64,000 nt of DNA from Klugiella xanthotipulae (GCF_006716695.1 NZ_VFPN01000001.1:434001-498000), one strand, 5' to 3'; counted from the first letter of the stretch, positions 41,285 to 54,100 are shown. Made by a program: numbers and translations. The notes: a model not told the origin generated them from the sequence alone.

Positions 41285-41356
41285 TGCCCCTGGAGAGACT
41301 CGAACTCCCAACCAACTCCTTAGGACGGAGGTGCTCTTCCATTGAGCTACAGAGGC
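41285..41356 (-). tRNA. tRNA-Arg (anticodon CCU)
   Basis: Cloverleaf read by eye on the minus strand: acceptor GCCTCTG/CAGGGGC, U8-A9, D stem GCTC/GAGC, anticodon stem CCTCC with loop GTCCTAA (anticodon CCT), T arm GGGAG-TTCGAGT-CTCTC, discriminator A; no encoded CCA. One weak pair (C27-U43). Reads AGG arginine codons. Confidence 0.93.
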
Positions 41357-41369
41357 GTGCCGAACAAGT

Positions 41370-41407
41370 CTATCGCCACGCCGCCCCTCGGGGTCGCGTG
41401 GCGATAG
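41370..41407. terminator. Hairpin between NlpC/P60 gene and tRNA
   Basis: CTATCGCCACGC pairs with GCGTGGCGATAG over 12 bp, with an inner CCCC/GGGG. It lies 28 bp past the minus-strand NlpC/P60 stop and 14 bp upstream of the tRNA 5' end. Likely terminator of the peptidase gene. Confidence 0.7.
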
Positions 41408-41435
41408 CACCTATTACGGTGTAAACAGTTGAGGA

Positions 41436-42188
41436 TTAGAGCCGCACAAACTGCGAGTAGTTCGCGGGGTTGGAGATGGCACCGCCCGCTATCACCGTGG
41501 AGCCGTCCGTCCAGCCGCCGTGAATGGCGGTTCCGTTGCCGAGGTAGATCGAGACGTGGCCCGAGCGCATCATGATGTCGCCGGCCTGAACCTGAGACGG
41601 GTCACTGAAAACCGTACCCACCCCGCCAAAGCCCATCGGGCCCACATTGCCAATGGAGTACCCGATAGCGCGCAGGGCGTTCTCCACGAGCGCCGTGCAG
41701 TCTTGGTAGCAGCCGAGTTGGGCCATGGCCGAGCCCACAAAGGAACTGGTGTCGTTGAGCGACAGGGCTGCGCAGCTGGCGTTGGTGCGATCCCCGGTAG
41801 CTCCAGTGGTGGAGTTGCCTGCGGCGGCGTTTGTGGCCACCTGCTTGGCAGCTTCCGCCGCGGCGAGGCGCTGCTCCTCGATCTTGTTGGCCTCGTCAAT
41901 CTTCGCGATCTCGGTGCCCGTGGTGGCGGCAAACCCGTCGGTGTCAACGGTGGCCTCGATCACGGTGCTGTCTACCATGAGGCTCTGCACGCTTGTGCGT
42001 GAGGCGAGCGCAATATCCTCATCGTTGCTGGGGAGGCCAGCGTAGGCGGGGAGCACGATGGTGCCAAAGAGGCCCGCGCTGAGCACCAGGGCGAACACGC
42101 CACGGAACGAGAACCTAAGCGTCTTTCGGGTGCGGTCGCGCGCACTATCTGCGTTTTCTGCGGTAACACGTCTGCTGAACAACGCCAA
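41436..42188 (-). CDS. Secreted NlpC/P60-family peptidase
   Basis: 250 aa. TTG start at 42188, with GGAGG 7 bp upstream; the frame up to 42269 lacks a ribosome site. Signal/anchor helix near residues 27-50 (FRGVFALVLSAGLFGTIVLP). A helical linker with KIDEANKIEEQRLAAAEAAK precedes the C-terminal catalytic domain: Cys in GCYQDCTALVENALRAIGY and His in RSGHVSIYLGNGTAIHGG. Probably cuts peptidoglycan stem peptides outside the cell. The C-terminal Asn after His is in the TVIAGGAIS region and is less clear. Confidence 0.82.
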   Translation of the reverse strand: MALFSRRVTAENADSARDRTRKTLRFSFRGVFALVLSAGLFGTIVLPAYAGLPSNDEDIALASRTSVQSLMVDSTVIEATVDTDGFAATTGTEIAKIDEANKIEEQRLAAAEAAKQVATNAAAGNSTTGATGDRTNASCAALSLNDTSSFVGSAMAQLGCYQDCTALVENALRAIGYSIGNVGPMGFGGVGTVFSDPSQVQAGDIMMRSGHVSIYLGNGTAIHGGWTDGSTVIAGGAISNPANYSQFVRL

Positions 42189-42340
42189 CGGTAATCCTCC
42201 ATCAGGGGCTGGGGTTCCAGGGGGTCGCGATGTAACAGACAACCCTGGCGCACGGCCTAGAGGCCGCACTAAGAACCCAGGTTAGCAAAGGATAACGATT
42301 TCGTCACCACGAGATGCTTGGTTTTTCGCGGAATTTACGC

Positions 42341-44249
<1,909 letters not shown>

Positions 44250-44273
44250 CCGCGAAAGCCACCCCGCACGCCA

Positions 44274-44309
44274 GATCGGCCGCCCGTGTTCTCCCACGGG
44301 CGGCCGATC
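44274..44309 (+). terminator. serC terminator
   Basis: GATCGGCCGCCCGTG and CACGGGCGGCCGATC make a perfect 15-bp stem with a 6-base loop, followed by CTCTTTGTT. Serves serC and possibly the converging small ORF. Confidence 0.85.
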
Positions 44310-44321
44310 CTCTTTGTTCCG

Positions 44322-44447
44322 TTAGCCGTGGTAGACCTGAGCCTGGGTCCAGAAGTCGTCGCTTTCGTAGCCAGCTGTGACCCGATAGTCGAAATACGAC
44401 TCGTCGGTGAATGTGAGCCGGGCAACGCGGCAGCCTCTCACCATTCG
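44322..44447 (-). CDS. Small hypothetical ORF downstream of the DUF3027 gene
   Basis: 41 aa from an internal ATG (VRGCRVARLTFTDESYFDYR, ending DDFWTQAQVYHG). It looks protein-like in composition, unlike the Thr/Met-rich shadow frame further upstream, but there is no good ribosome site. It might be a frameshifted or read-through end of the neighbouring DUF3027 gene, whose stop lies 38 bp upstream. Confidence 0.25.
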   Translation of the reverse strand, partial: RMVRGCRVARLTFTDESYFDYRVTAGYESDDFWTQAQVYHG

Positions 44448-44484
44448 GGTAAGGAGGCCGAAGCAGGTCCGGGGGCGACCCCAG

Positions 44485-45342
44485 CTATCGTTCGTCGTAG
44501 GGACGATCTTCGTCGGAGTCCTCGAAGCCGTCATCCGAGTCGTCGTCATCCGAGTCGTCGTCATCGTCATCAGAATCCGTGTCGGATTCGTCATCATCGT
44601 CTGCTGACTCGTCATCCGCAAGAGCTAACTCGATATCAACCCCGTCAATCTCGTCGTCAAAGTCGCTGAAATCGTTGTCGAGGATATCGTCATCGTCATC
44701 CGCGTCGTCTCCCTCGTCCAGCTCGGCGGCTGCAGCCTCCAGGGCTGCACGCTCCTCGGCCTCAAGCAGTTGCGAGTCGCGGAAATGCGCTAATCTCACC
44801 GACCAGGGCACCCAGTCGGGGGCTAATAACGCACCCTCACCGGGCATCAATTGCACCTCCATCACGGTGGGCGCGGTGTCAGGGTCCACCTTCGACATTG
44901 ATACCGACCAGTGCCAGCCGGGGTAACCGGGCAGCAGGGTGGCAAAATGCAATGAGAGGAGTCCGTGGCCGTCAACCGTGTGGCCGACCACCTCGCCAAC
45001 CGTGGTCGTCGCGGTCACCTCGTGCAGCGCCGCCAAGGCCAGGCTGGCGGATGCCAGCAGGGTCTCGTCAGCGACAGCCGGCTCCTCAGGTTCCCCCCGA
45101 TCCTCCCCACCGGACGTTTCAGATGCAGAAACATCGAGTTCCGAAGCCTCCGATTGAGACAATTCCGGTTGAGACGATTCCGACAATTCAGATTCAGACT
45201 CAGGCTCTTCCGGCGCATCGGCGACGGCAACACTCTCAGCCACGGAGGCGGCCTCAACCGCGGCGGCGGCGTCACCCGACTCGGGTGCCTGGTACTCCGT
45301 CTCACCGTGCGAAAAAAGGTTGTTTACAGTTTCGTTAGGCAT
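44485..45342 (-). CDS. DUF3027 protein with acidic tails
   Basis: 285 aa. Residues about 95-200 are the DUF3027 core: TTVGEVVGHTVDGHGLLSLH, LPGYPGWHWSVSMSKV and LLAPDWVPWSVRLAHFR. The N-terminal 90 residues are Glu/Ser-rich and the last 80 are almost entirely Asp/Glu/Ser. Function unknown; in actinobacteria it commonly follows a cold-shock-domain gene, as here, with an 8-bp overlap. The strongly acidic tails could mimic nucleic acid. Confidence 0.85.
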   Translation of the reverse strand: MPNETVNNLFSHGETEYQAPESGDAAAAVEAASVAESVAVADAPEEPESESELSESSQPELSQSEASELDVSASETSGGEDRGEPEEPAVADETLLASASLALAALHEVTATTTVGEVVGHTVDGHGLLSLHFATLLPGYPGWHWSVSMSKVDPDTAPTVMEVQLMPGEGALLAPDWVPWSVRLAHFRDSQLLEAEERAALEAAAAELDEGDDADDDDDILDNDFSDFDDEIDGVDIELALADDESADDDDESDTDSDDDDDDSDDDDSDDGFEDSDEDRPYDER

Positions 45343-45721
45343 CTAGGTCATCCGCAATCCGTCGCAACATCGTTGCAATCTTTCGTGACTGGGCCGCTTC
45401 AGGATAGTGGCCGTTTTTGAGGCGCGAACCCACGCCATCAAGGAGTTTAACTAAATCTTCGACGATGATGGCCATATCGTCCGCTGGCTTACGTTTGGGC
45501 TTCTGCCGAGGAAGGCGCTGCGGAGTGTCCAGCACCCGCACCGAGAGGGCCTGGGCGCCACGCTTTCCGTCGGCCACACCAAACTCCAGGCGGGTCCCGG
45601 GCTTCACCACGGCACCCGTGGGCAGAGCGCTCGCGTGTAGAAAGACTTCCTGCCCATCATCCGATGCGATGAACCCAAAACCCTTTTCGTCGTCGTAGAA
45701 CTTCACTTTGCCGGTCGGCAT
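45335..45721 (-). CDS. Cold-shock-domain protein with C-terminal extension
   Basis: 128 aa. The first 67 residues are a cold-shock domain with both RNA-binding motifs (KGFGFIASDD and VFLHASAL). The C-terminal 55 residues form a basic linker (RLPRQKPKRKPADD) and a helical segment. Binds single-stranded nucleic acid. Translationally coupled to DUF3027. Confidence 0.9.
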   Translation of the reverse strand: MPTGKVKFYDDEKGFGFIASDDGQEVFLHASALPTGAVVKPGTRLEFGVADGKRGAQALSVRVLDTPQRLPRQKPKRKPADDMAIIVEDLVKLLDGVGSRLKNGHYPEAAQSRKIATMLRRIADDLDA

Positions 45722-45899
45722 GGCATTTTTCCTTGTCTCTACTCACCAAAGATGCTGTACACAGGCCGGTCGGCCCGCAACACCACTGGAACAGTCTACG
45801 AGTAAACCCACACACACGGCGGTGAGGTCGTCCCCCACAATCCCCCGGATTCTCCCCGATCACCCCCACCACACTGGGAACCAATGTATCCTGGGGGTG

Positions 45900-46178
45900 A
45901 TGTCTGCTAAACAGGGAACCCCCAGCCGTCTTGAGCGGATCCTCGCCTTCATGATCGCCGGGATCATTGGCATCTCGGTCCTCGCCTTCGTTACCGTACT
46001 CGTGGCCAGCCTCCTCGGGCTGGAACGCAGCGACTTTGCCCAGGGCCTGTGGCCCCTCGTGACCGCCATCACCTATGTGGGCTTGCCCGTCGGCTTTATG
46101 CTCATCATTGCCATGATGATCACGGGGATTGTGCGTCGCCGCGGCGAAAACACCAAGACCGGATCGCACGAGGGGTAA
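45900..46178 (+). CDS. Small two-helix membrane protein
   Basis: 92 aa. Two hydrophobic segments, residues 15-42 (LAFMIAGIIGISVLAFVTVL) and 55-78 (TAITYVGLPVGFMLIIAMMI), with a basic C-terminus RRRGENTKTG. Start at ATG 45900 after a G-rich site; the frame upstream to 45708 overlaps the cold-shock promoter and is not supported. Lies 20 bp before the helicase-associated gene and is likely in its operon. Function unknown. Confidence 0.75.
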   Translation: MSAKQGTPSRLERILAFMIAGIIGISVLAFVTVLVASLLGLERSDFAQGLWPLVTAITYVGLPVGFMLIIAMMITGIVRRRGENTKTGSHEG

Positions 46179-46198
46179 CCCTCACCGCGCGGACAGCC

Positions 46199-48136
46199 AT
46201 GACCAGCGTCCTTTCCCTTTCCAGCCAGCTCAGTGGCGCGACCACCACCAGTCTGGAAATAACCCTCACCGAACGCCAGGTCACCGCCGCCGGCATCAAA
46301 GACTTCTTCGACCTGGCAACGGCACTCATGAGGCCCGAGTCCCTCACCCTGGCCCTCGGTCAGCTGGAGCGCTCAGCCCTCGCTATTCTCTCCACACTCG
46401 CGACCGAGACTAACGCCGGTCAGTGGATGACCATCGACGAGATCGTCGCGGCCCTCAGCGCGGCAAATCCCGACAGCAAAATCACACCCGAACTCATCTC
46501 TACACACCGCGACCGCCTCGCGACTCTCGCCCTAATCCGAGTGGAGAACGAGGCGATCATGGGCTGGCCCGAAGTCGACAGCATTCTGGAGATGTGGCCC
46601 ACCCACGGTCTCCCCGGACACCGCCAGCTCACCCAACTCGTCCCCCCCACCCTCATGGATGCCCTCCCACACACCGAGCTCGAAACGGTTGATCGGCACG
46701 CTGCCGAGCGGGCCTTCGCGCTCGTGCAGGCCGTGGCCGAACTCATCGCAGAACTGAGTGTGCAGCCGGCCGCCGTGCGTGCCCGCGGCGGCCTCACCCT
46801 ACCCACCACCAAGCGTCTCGCCGAGGCCCTCCGGGTGGACATCGACTGGGTGCCTTTTGCCCTCGACCTGGCCGGACAAACCAACCTGGCCCAGCCCTCC
46901 GCAGACGGGTGGAAGCCCACACCAGACGCCCGGGAGTGGCTGGCCACGCCAGCCCCCGAACGCTGGGCCTTTCTCGCACAGCGCTGGTATTCGCGCACAC
47001 CGCCCGACATCACCCAGGCACTTGCCCAGCATCCACGGCATGTGTGGGGCGACACCGTGCGCACCCTCATGCCGTGGCTCTACCCGGGCGGCCGCAAAAG
47101 TACCGCCGAATGGATCGAGACGGTTCTCCGCGAAGCCCGTTTTATGGGCATCTTCACGAACGACTCAGCCAGTAGCTTCGCCTACGCCCTCACGACCGAG
47201 GGCCCAGCCGCAGCGGCGGCGGCACTGGCCCCCCTGTTTCCGGCTGAGGTGAGCACTGTATACATCCAGCCCGACCTCACGGTCATCTCCCCCGGCCCGC
47301 TCCTGGCTACCCTTGATACCCGGATGCGCCGCCTGGCACTCGTCGAAAACCGCGCTCTCGCCGCCACCTACCGCATCACCGAGACCACCCTGCTGCGCGC
47401 ACTCAACGCGGGTGATAGCGTCGAGGACATCCGCACATTTCTCACCGAGATCTCGCTCACGGGCATCCCGCAACCCCTCGATTACCTCCTCACGGAGACG
47501 GTACGCCGCCACGGCAGTATCCGCGTAGAGGAGCTCACGCCCACGGGCGGAATCGGTGATTCTCTGGCACGGTCGCGCATCACCGCAACCGACCACCACG
47601 CTCTCGCCACACTGCTTGTTGACCGGAACCTGCAACACCTCTCACTCAGCCGATCCGCATCGGATGCCCTGACCAGCCCGATCCGCACCAGCGTTGTGCT
47701 CGCCTCACTTCAGGAGGCACGCTACCCGGCGGCCCCCGCCGAGGCCGCCAACCGTGGAGCCTCGTCTGCTCCCGTTACGCACGAGGCACCCCACACCCCA
47801 CACACAGAAGCCTCCGCGCAGGAGGCACCCGACCATGACCCCGATGCCGCGCCGCTCTCCCCAGTTCAATTACTGATCGCCAAGCTCCGCAAGAACCAGA
47901 GCGAACAGGGGGCGGAGACCGTTGAGGCCGGCTTCAATCGGCAGCTGAGCCTGGCGGTGAAGGCCAAGTCCACCATCCGCGTCTCGCTCGTCGCGCCCAA
48001 CGGCGCAACCCACGAGTACACGATCCTGCCCACAAGCGTCTCCGCCGCCCGCCTGCGCGGACTCGATCATGTATCGGATGTCGAACGCACCCTGCCCATC
48101 GGGTGGATCACGGCAGTCGAAACGATCGAGGGCTAA
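46199..48136 (+). CDS. Helicase-associated protein (XPB/Ssl2 N-terminal-like)
   Basis: 645 aa from the ATG at 46199. No Walker motifs. Winged-helix-like N-terminal part (LGQLERSALAILSTLATETN) and a C-terminal domain (VYIQPDLTVISPGPLLATLD; LRALNAGDSVEDIRTFLTEI) as in the 'helicase-associated' proteins found upstream of XPB in actinobacteria, for example next to mycobacterial ercc3. The Pro/Ala-rich stretch near residues 515-560 is a linker. Probably works with the next gene in DNA repair. Confidence 0.82.
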   Translation: MTSVLSLSSQLSGATTTSLEITLTERQVTAAGIKDFFDLATALMRPESLTLALGQLERSALAILSTLATETNAGQWMTIDEIVAALSAANPDSKITPELISTHRDRLATLALIRVENEAIMGWPEVDSILEMWPTHGLPGHRQLTQLVPPTLMDALPHTELETVDRHAAERAFALVQAVAELIAELSVQPAAVRARGGLTLPTTKRLAEALRVDIDWVPFALDLAGQTNLAQPSADGWKPTPDAREWLATPAPERWAFLAQRWYSRTPPDITQALAQHPRHVWGDTVRTLMPWLYPGGRKSTAEWIETVLREARFMGIFTNDSASSFAYALTTEGPAAAAAALAPLFPAEVSTVYIQPDLTVISPGPLLATLDTRMRRLALVENRALAATYRITETTLLRALNAGDSVEDIRTFLTEISLTGIPQPLDYLLTETVRRHGSIRVEELTPTGGIGDSLARSRITATDHHALATLLVDRNLQHLSLSRSASDALTSPIRTSVVLASLQEARYPAAPAEAANRGASSAPVTHEAPHTPHTEASAQEAPDHDPDAAPLSPVQLLIAKLRKNQSEQGAETVEAGFNRQLSLAVKAKSTIRVSLVAPNGATHEYTILPTSVSAARLRGLDHVSDVERTLPIGWITAVETIEG

Positions 48137-48166
48137 TTTCGCCCACAGGGCGTAGGATTGGTGGCT

Positions 48167-49807
48167 ATGTCTAACGGGCCACTAATAGTACAGAGCGACC
48201 GCACGGTTTTACTGGAGGTCGCGCATCCGGATGCCGAAAACGCACGACACGATATCGCCGTTTTTGCGGAGTTGGAACGGGCCCCCGAGCACGTCCACAC
48301 CTACCGCATTACGCGACTAGGCCTCTGGAACGCTCGTGCTGCCGGCCACACCGCCGACGAGATGCTCGCCACCCTCACCCGGTACTCCAAGTTTGATGTC
48401 CCCCAGTCGGTCGCGATCGATATTCTGGAAACCGTGGGCCGCTACGGTCGGCTGGTCATCGAACGTGATGCCGACGGAACCCTGATCGTGCGCTCCAATG
48501 ACGAGGCCGCGCTCAACCAGATTTCACGCAGCAAGCGCATCGCCCCGCTGCTCACTCAACAGATCCGCGCCGACGCATTCAGTGTGGAGCACTGGGCCCG
48601 CGGCCAGCTCAAACAGGAGCTCGTGAAGCAGGGTTGGCCCGCCGAAGACCTCGCCGGATACACCCCAGGCACGCCACACGCGATCTCGCTGACGGATGAT
48701 TGGAGCCTACGCGACTACCAGAAGAGGGCCATCGAGAACTTCCAGACGGGCGGCTCGGGCGTTGTTGTGCTGCCCTGCGGTGCCGGGAAAACCCTCGTGG
48801 GGGCTGGCACGATGGCGGCGGTCGGCGCAACCACGCTGATCCTGGTTACCAACACCGTTTCGGCCCGCCAGTGGCGCGACGAACTACTCAAACGCACGGC
48901 GCTCACCCCCGAGGAGATTGGTGAGTACTCGGGTCAGCTCAAAGAGATCAAACCCGTCACCATCGCTACCTACCAAATCCTCACGGCCAAGCGGAAGGGT
49001 GAGTACGCCCACCTCTCGTTACTGGATGCGCTCGACTGGGGTCTCATCGTGTACGACGAGGTGCACCTGCTGCCAGCCCCCGTTTTCAAACTCACCGCCG
49101 ACCTGCAAGCACGTCGCCGTCTCGGCCTCACCGCAACACTCGTCCGCGAGGATGGTCGCGAAAGCGATGTGTTCAGCCTGATCGGCCCCAAACGCTACGA
49201 CGCCCCTTGGAAGGAGATCGAGGCCCAGGGCTTCATCTCCCCCGCCGAGTGTTTCGAGGTGCGCGTTGACCTCCCCCAGTCCACCCGGTTGGAGTACGCA
49301 GCCGCGGCCGACAACGAACGCTACCGCCTCGCGGCAACGGCCCCGGCCAAGCTCGAGACCGTCAAAAGGCTTGTGGCCGACCACACGGGCGAACAGATCC
49401 TCGTGATCGCCCAGTACCTCGATCAGATCGAAGAACTCGGTGCGGCCCTGGGCGTCCCAACCCTGACCGGGGCGACCCCCGTTTCGGAGCGTGAGCAGCT
49501 GTTTCAGGAGTTCCGCACCGGTGCCATCCCCGTCCTGGTCGTGAGTAAGGTGGCCAACTTCTCGGTGGACCTACCGGACGCCTCGGTCGCCATCCAGGTC
49601 TCGGGCTCCTTCGGATCGCGGCAGGAAGAGGCCCAGCGCCTCGGCCGTCTCCTGCGCCCCACCGAGACCGGTCACACCGCCTCCTTCTACACTCTGGTGG
49701 CCCGCGATACGGTCGATCAGGAGTTTGCCCAGAACCGTCAGCGCTTCCTCGCGGAACAGGGATATTCGTACACAATTCTTGATGCGAGTGCCCTGATAAA
49801 AAAATAA
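48167..49807 (+). CDS. XPB/Rad25-type DNA repair helicase
   Basis: 546 aa, superfamily 2 helicase with 3'-5' polarity in characterised homologues. Walker A PCGAGKTLVGAG, DEVH box LIVYDEVHLLPAPVF, motif III LGLTATLVREDGRE, and the second RecA domain ending with GSFGSRQEEAQRLGRLLRP (motif VI). An N-terminal damage-recognition-like domain is present (YRITRLGLWNARAAGHT). Start at ATG 48167 with AGGA 9 bp upstream; GTG at 48161 is an alternative. Follows the helicase-associated protein, as in other actinobacteria. Confidence 0.92.
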   Translation: MSNGPLIVQSDRTVLLEVAHPDAENARHDIAVFAELERAPEHVHTYRITRLGLWNARAAGHTADEMLATLTRYSKFDVPQSVAIDILETVGRYGRLVIERDADGTLIVRSNDEAALNQISRSKRIAPLLTQQIRADAFSVEHWARGQLKQELVKQGWPAEDLAGYTPGTPHAISLTDDWSLRDYQKRAIENFQTGGSGVVVLPCGAGKTLVGAGTMAAVGATTLILVTNTVSARQWRDELLKRTALTPEEIGEYSGQLKEIKPVTIATYQILTAKRKGEYAHLSLLDALDWGLIVYDEVHLLPAPVFKLTADLQARRRLGLTATLVREDGRESDVFSLIGPKRYDAPWKEIEAQGFISPAECFEVRVDLPQSTRLEYAAAADNERYRLAATAPAKLETVKRLVADHTGEQILVIAQYLDQIEELGAALGVPTLTGATPVSEREQLFQEFRTGAIPVLVVSKVANFSVDLPDASVAIQVSGSFGSRQEEAQRLGRLLRPTETGHTASFYTLVARDTVDQEFAQNRQRFLAEQGYSYTILDASALIKK

Positions 49808-49844
49808 ACAGCCACCTGCCAGTGAATTATCAGATAATGGTGAA

Positions 49845-50540
49845 ATGAACGACGGACCCAGAATTCTTGTTGTCGATGATGAACCGAATATTCGCGACCT
49901 CCTCACCACTAGCCTGCGCTTTGCCGGTTTTGGAGTGAGAGCCGTCAGTAACGGTGCCCAAACCATTTCCGCAGTACTCGAAGACGAACCCGACCTCATC
50001 ATCCTGGACGTGATGCTGCCCGATATGAACGGATTTAGCGTAACCAAACGCCTCCGTTCGGCCGGCTACACCGCTCCCATCCTGTTCCTCACGGCCAAGG
50101 ACGATACCGAAGACAAAATCATGGGACTCACGGTCGGCGGTGACGACTACGTCACCAAGCCGTTTAGTCTCGACGAAATCGTCGCCCGCATTAAAGCCAT
50201 CCTGCGCCGCACCATTCAAGACGAAGAGGATGCACAGATCGAGGTGGGACCCCTGCGAATGGACCAGGACACCCACGAGGTCTACGTGGGCGAAGTGAGC
50301 GTTGAACTCAGCCCCACCGAGTTCAAGCTGTTGCGCTACCTCATGCTCAACCCCAACCGGGTGCTCAGCAAAGCACAGATCCTTGATCACGTGTGGGAGT
50401 ACGACTTCAACGGCGACGCCGGCATTGTGGAGTCCTACATCTCTTATCTGCGCCGCAAGCTGGAGCAGCACTCCGAGACACCACTCATCCAGACGAAGCG
50501 GGGCTTCGGCTACATGCTAAAGGTGGATCAAAAGTCGTAG
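49845..50540 (+). CDS. OmpR-family response regulator
   Basis: 231 aa. Receiver with Asp in DLIILDVMLPDMNGFSVTKR and Lys in GDDYVTKPFSLDE; C-terminal winged helix (LSPTEFKLLRYLMLNPNRVL; VESYISYLRRKLEQ). Close to the TcrA/TrcR-MprA group of actinobacteria. Forms an operon with the kinase 23 bp downstream. Confidence 0.9.
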   Translation: MNDGPRILVVDDEPNIRDLLTTSLRFAGFGVRAVSNGAQTISAVLEDEPDLIILDVMLPDMNGFSVTKRLRSAGYTAPILFLTAKDDTEDKIMGLTVGGDDYVTKPFSLDEIVARIKAILRRTIQDEEDAQIEVGPLRMDQDTHEVYVGEVSVELSPTEFKLLRYLMLNPNRVLSKAQILDHVWEYDFNGDAGIVESYISYLRRKLEQHSETPLIQTKRGFGYMLKVDQKS

Positions 50541-50563
50541 CTCAACCGACCACGCGGCGGCGG

Positions 50564-52339
50564 ATGTTTCATGTGTGGGAGTCCGTGTCCCTGCGAACAA
50601 AGATCACCGGGGTGACGGTTCTGATCCTCACCTTCGGTATCTTTATCGTGGGCGCGGGCACCATGATGATCCTCCGTCCGCAGCTGGTGTCGCAGCAGGA
50701 CTCCACCCTGCGGCAGCTGAGCGCAGACCCCACACCCATCCTGGCGACGGGGGCTAACGCCACCGGGCTCACGCGCAACGACGTCCTCATGGCACCGCGC
50801 GACACGTATTACGTGGGGGTGCTCGACGAAAACGGCGTGCTGCTCTACGACAATTTCCACAACTCAACCTCGCACGATGTGCCACAGATTCCACAAGTTT
50901 CTGTGGAGACGGCCAACGAGCTCGGCAACGAGATCCTGCCGCTCACCCAGGTGGAGCGCAATGTCTCGTGGCGTGGGGTGCTCTCACCCATCGTGTCGAG
51001 GGATAGCACGACGGGCAATCTCACCCCCTCGGGTACCCTCGTCATCGCGTTATCCATGGACAGCATCGACAATCTGATGCTGCGCTACATCACCATTTTC
51101 TCCGGCTTTGGCCTCGTGGTTGTGGTGCTCGGAGCGATCCTCACCCGGCTACTCGTGACGAGCACATTTGAACCGCTGCGTGAGGTGGAGAACACCGCCG
51201 CGGCGATTGCCGACGGGGATTTCAGCCAGCGCGTGCCCATCACCGCGGCACACACCGAGGTGGGCCGTCTCGGCCGCTCACTCAACACCATGCTGCGCCG
51301 CATCGACCTGGCACTGGCCGACCGCGCCGCCACCATCGAGCAGATGCGCCGCTTCGTGGGCGATGCAAGCCACGAGCTGCGCACGCCCCTCGTCTCGGTG
51401 CGTGGCTACGCCGAGCTGTACCGAATGGGCGCACTCCAGACTCCTGCCGATGTGGCGCAAGCAATGGAGCGGATCGAGAAGGAAGCCGTCCGTATGGGAA
51501 CGCTCGTGGAGGATCTGCTTGCGCTCGCCCGCCTTGATGAGGCCAAGCCGGTTGACGCGGCCCCCATTGACCTGATCCCCCTGGCCCAGGATGCCGCCCT
51601 CGACGCGATGGCCTCCTCTCCCGACCGCCAGGTGCGCGTCATCCTCGGTAGGTCAACGGCCCCCAACGCGCCGCTCGTGGGGTCGAGCCTTGCCGCCACG
51701 CTCTCCGCAACCGGCGCCACGGGCAATGAGATGCCATCCGTTGGGGAGAAAGAAGCGATGGTCGCCACCGGCAACATCCCGTTTGCCTCGGCCACCTTGG
51801 CTCGTCTCAAGCAGATGCGAATGCGCCGCAGTTCCCTGCTCGATACCCAGCCCCTCACCCGCATTGAACTCGCCCAGTTGAGCGCAGAGGGCCCCGATTC
51901 GGAGCGACCGGATACCCCCACTCCCTCTCCCCACCTCCCCCAGGCATCCGCGATGGTGCTCGGTGACGAGAACAAGATTCGTCAGGTGATGACCAACCTC
52001 CTGGGTAACGCCCGCCGCTACACCGCTAGCGGCGACCCCATCGAGATCGCGGTGAGCACAGACCCCGACGCGGGTACGGCCACCTTCGAAATAGTGGACC
52101 ACGGCGAGGGTATCCCGGAGCAAATTCGAGAGAAAATCTTCCAGCGCTTCTGGCGCGCCGACACCTCACGCAACCGCGACACGGGTGGCAGCGGGCTCGG
52201 CCTCGCCATCGTGTCCTCTATCGTGGCCGCCCACAACGGCACCGTGAGCGCCCACGAGACGCCCGGCGGAGGAGCCACCTTCCGAGTGACACTACCGCTC
52301 TACCACAGCCCCGCAGCGGAGTCCGAAACAACCGCGTAG
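50564..52339 (+). CDS. Sensor histidine kinase with insertion in the catalytic region
   Basis: 591 aa. Helix near residue 20 (ITGVTVLILTFGIFIVGAGT), about 130-residue extracytoplasmic sensor, second helix near 170-192, HAMP, H-box RRFVGDASHELRTPLVSVRG, then N box IRQVMTNLLGNARRY and G boxes (TGGSGLGLAIVSS). Between the dimerisation helices and the N box lie roughly 115 extra residues rich in Ser/Thr/Pro (from GRSTAPNAPLVGSS to PHLPQASAMVLGD), which a standard kinase lacks. Start at ATG 50564. Signal unknown. Confidence 0.88.
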   Translation: MFHVWESVSLRTKITGVTVLILTFGIFIVGAGTMMILRPQLVSQQDSTLRQLSADPTPILATGANATGLTRNDVLMAPRDTYYVGVLDENGVLLYDNFHNSTSHDVPQIPQVSVETANELGNEILPLTQVERNVSWRGVLSPIVSRDSTTGNLTPSGTLVIALSMDSIDNLMLRYITIFSGFGLVVVVLGAILTRLLVTSTFEPLREVENTAAAIADGDFSQRVPITAAHTEVGRLGRSLNTMLRRIDLALADRAATIEQMRRFVGDASHELRTPLVSVRGYAELYRMGALQTPADVAQAMERIEKEAVRMGTLVEDLLALARLDEAKPVDAAPIDLIPLAQDAALDAMASSPDRQVRVILGRSTAPNAPLVGSSLAATLSATGATGNEMPSVGEKEAMVATGNIPFASATLARLKQMRMRRSSLLDTQPLTRIELAQLSAEGPDSERPDTPTPSPHLPQASAMVLGDENKIRQVMTNLLGNARRYTASGDPIEIAVSTDPDAGTATFEIVDHGEGIPEQIREKIFQRFWRADTSRNRDTGGSGLGLAIVSSIVAAHNGTVSAHETPGGGATFRVTLPLYHSPAAESETTA

Positions 52340-52382
52340 CCCCCGGCACCGCAGAGCAGCGCCTAGCCTGCAGCACACAGAA

Positions 52383-52412
52383 GCGGGGCGGCTCCCGAAG
52401 GAACCGCCCCGC
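52383..52412. terminator. Terminator between kinase gene and groEL
   Basis: GCGGGGCGG (52383-52391) pairs with CCGCCCCGC (52404-52412), with an inner TCC/GGA stem. It lies between two convergent gene ends and probably stops groEL transcription, with use for the kinase operon as well. Confidence 0.7.
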
Positions 52413-52456
52413 CTCATCACTGTTACCGGGCGAGTTGAGCCCGGGTCAGTTTCAGA

Positions 52457-54100
<1,644 letters not shown>

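Noticed and set aside
41078-41410. Open frame crossing the tRNA-Arg gene
   Set aside because: It spans a well-formed tRNA and a terminator-like hairpin and lacks a ribosome site.
42189-42340. Possible c-di-AMP (ydaO) riboswitch before the NlpC/P60 gene
   Set aside because: Such riboswitches often precede these genes in actinobacteria and a GCTAACCT stretch is present. However, only about 150 bases are available and I could not find the conserved GGGGAG and GGUAGGG parts. A covariance-model search would settle it.
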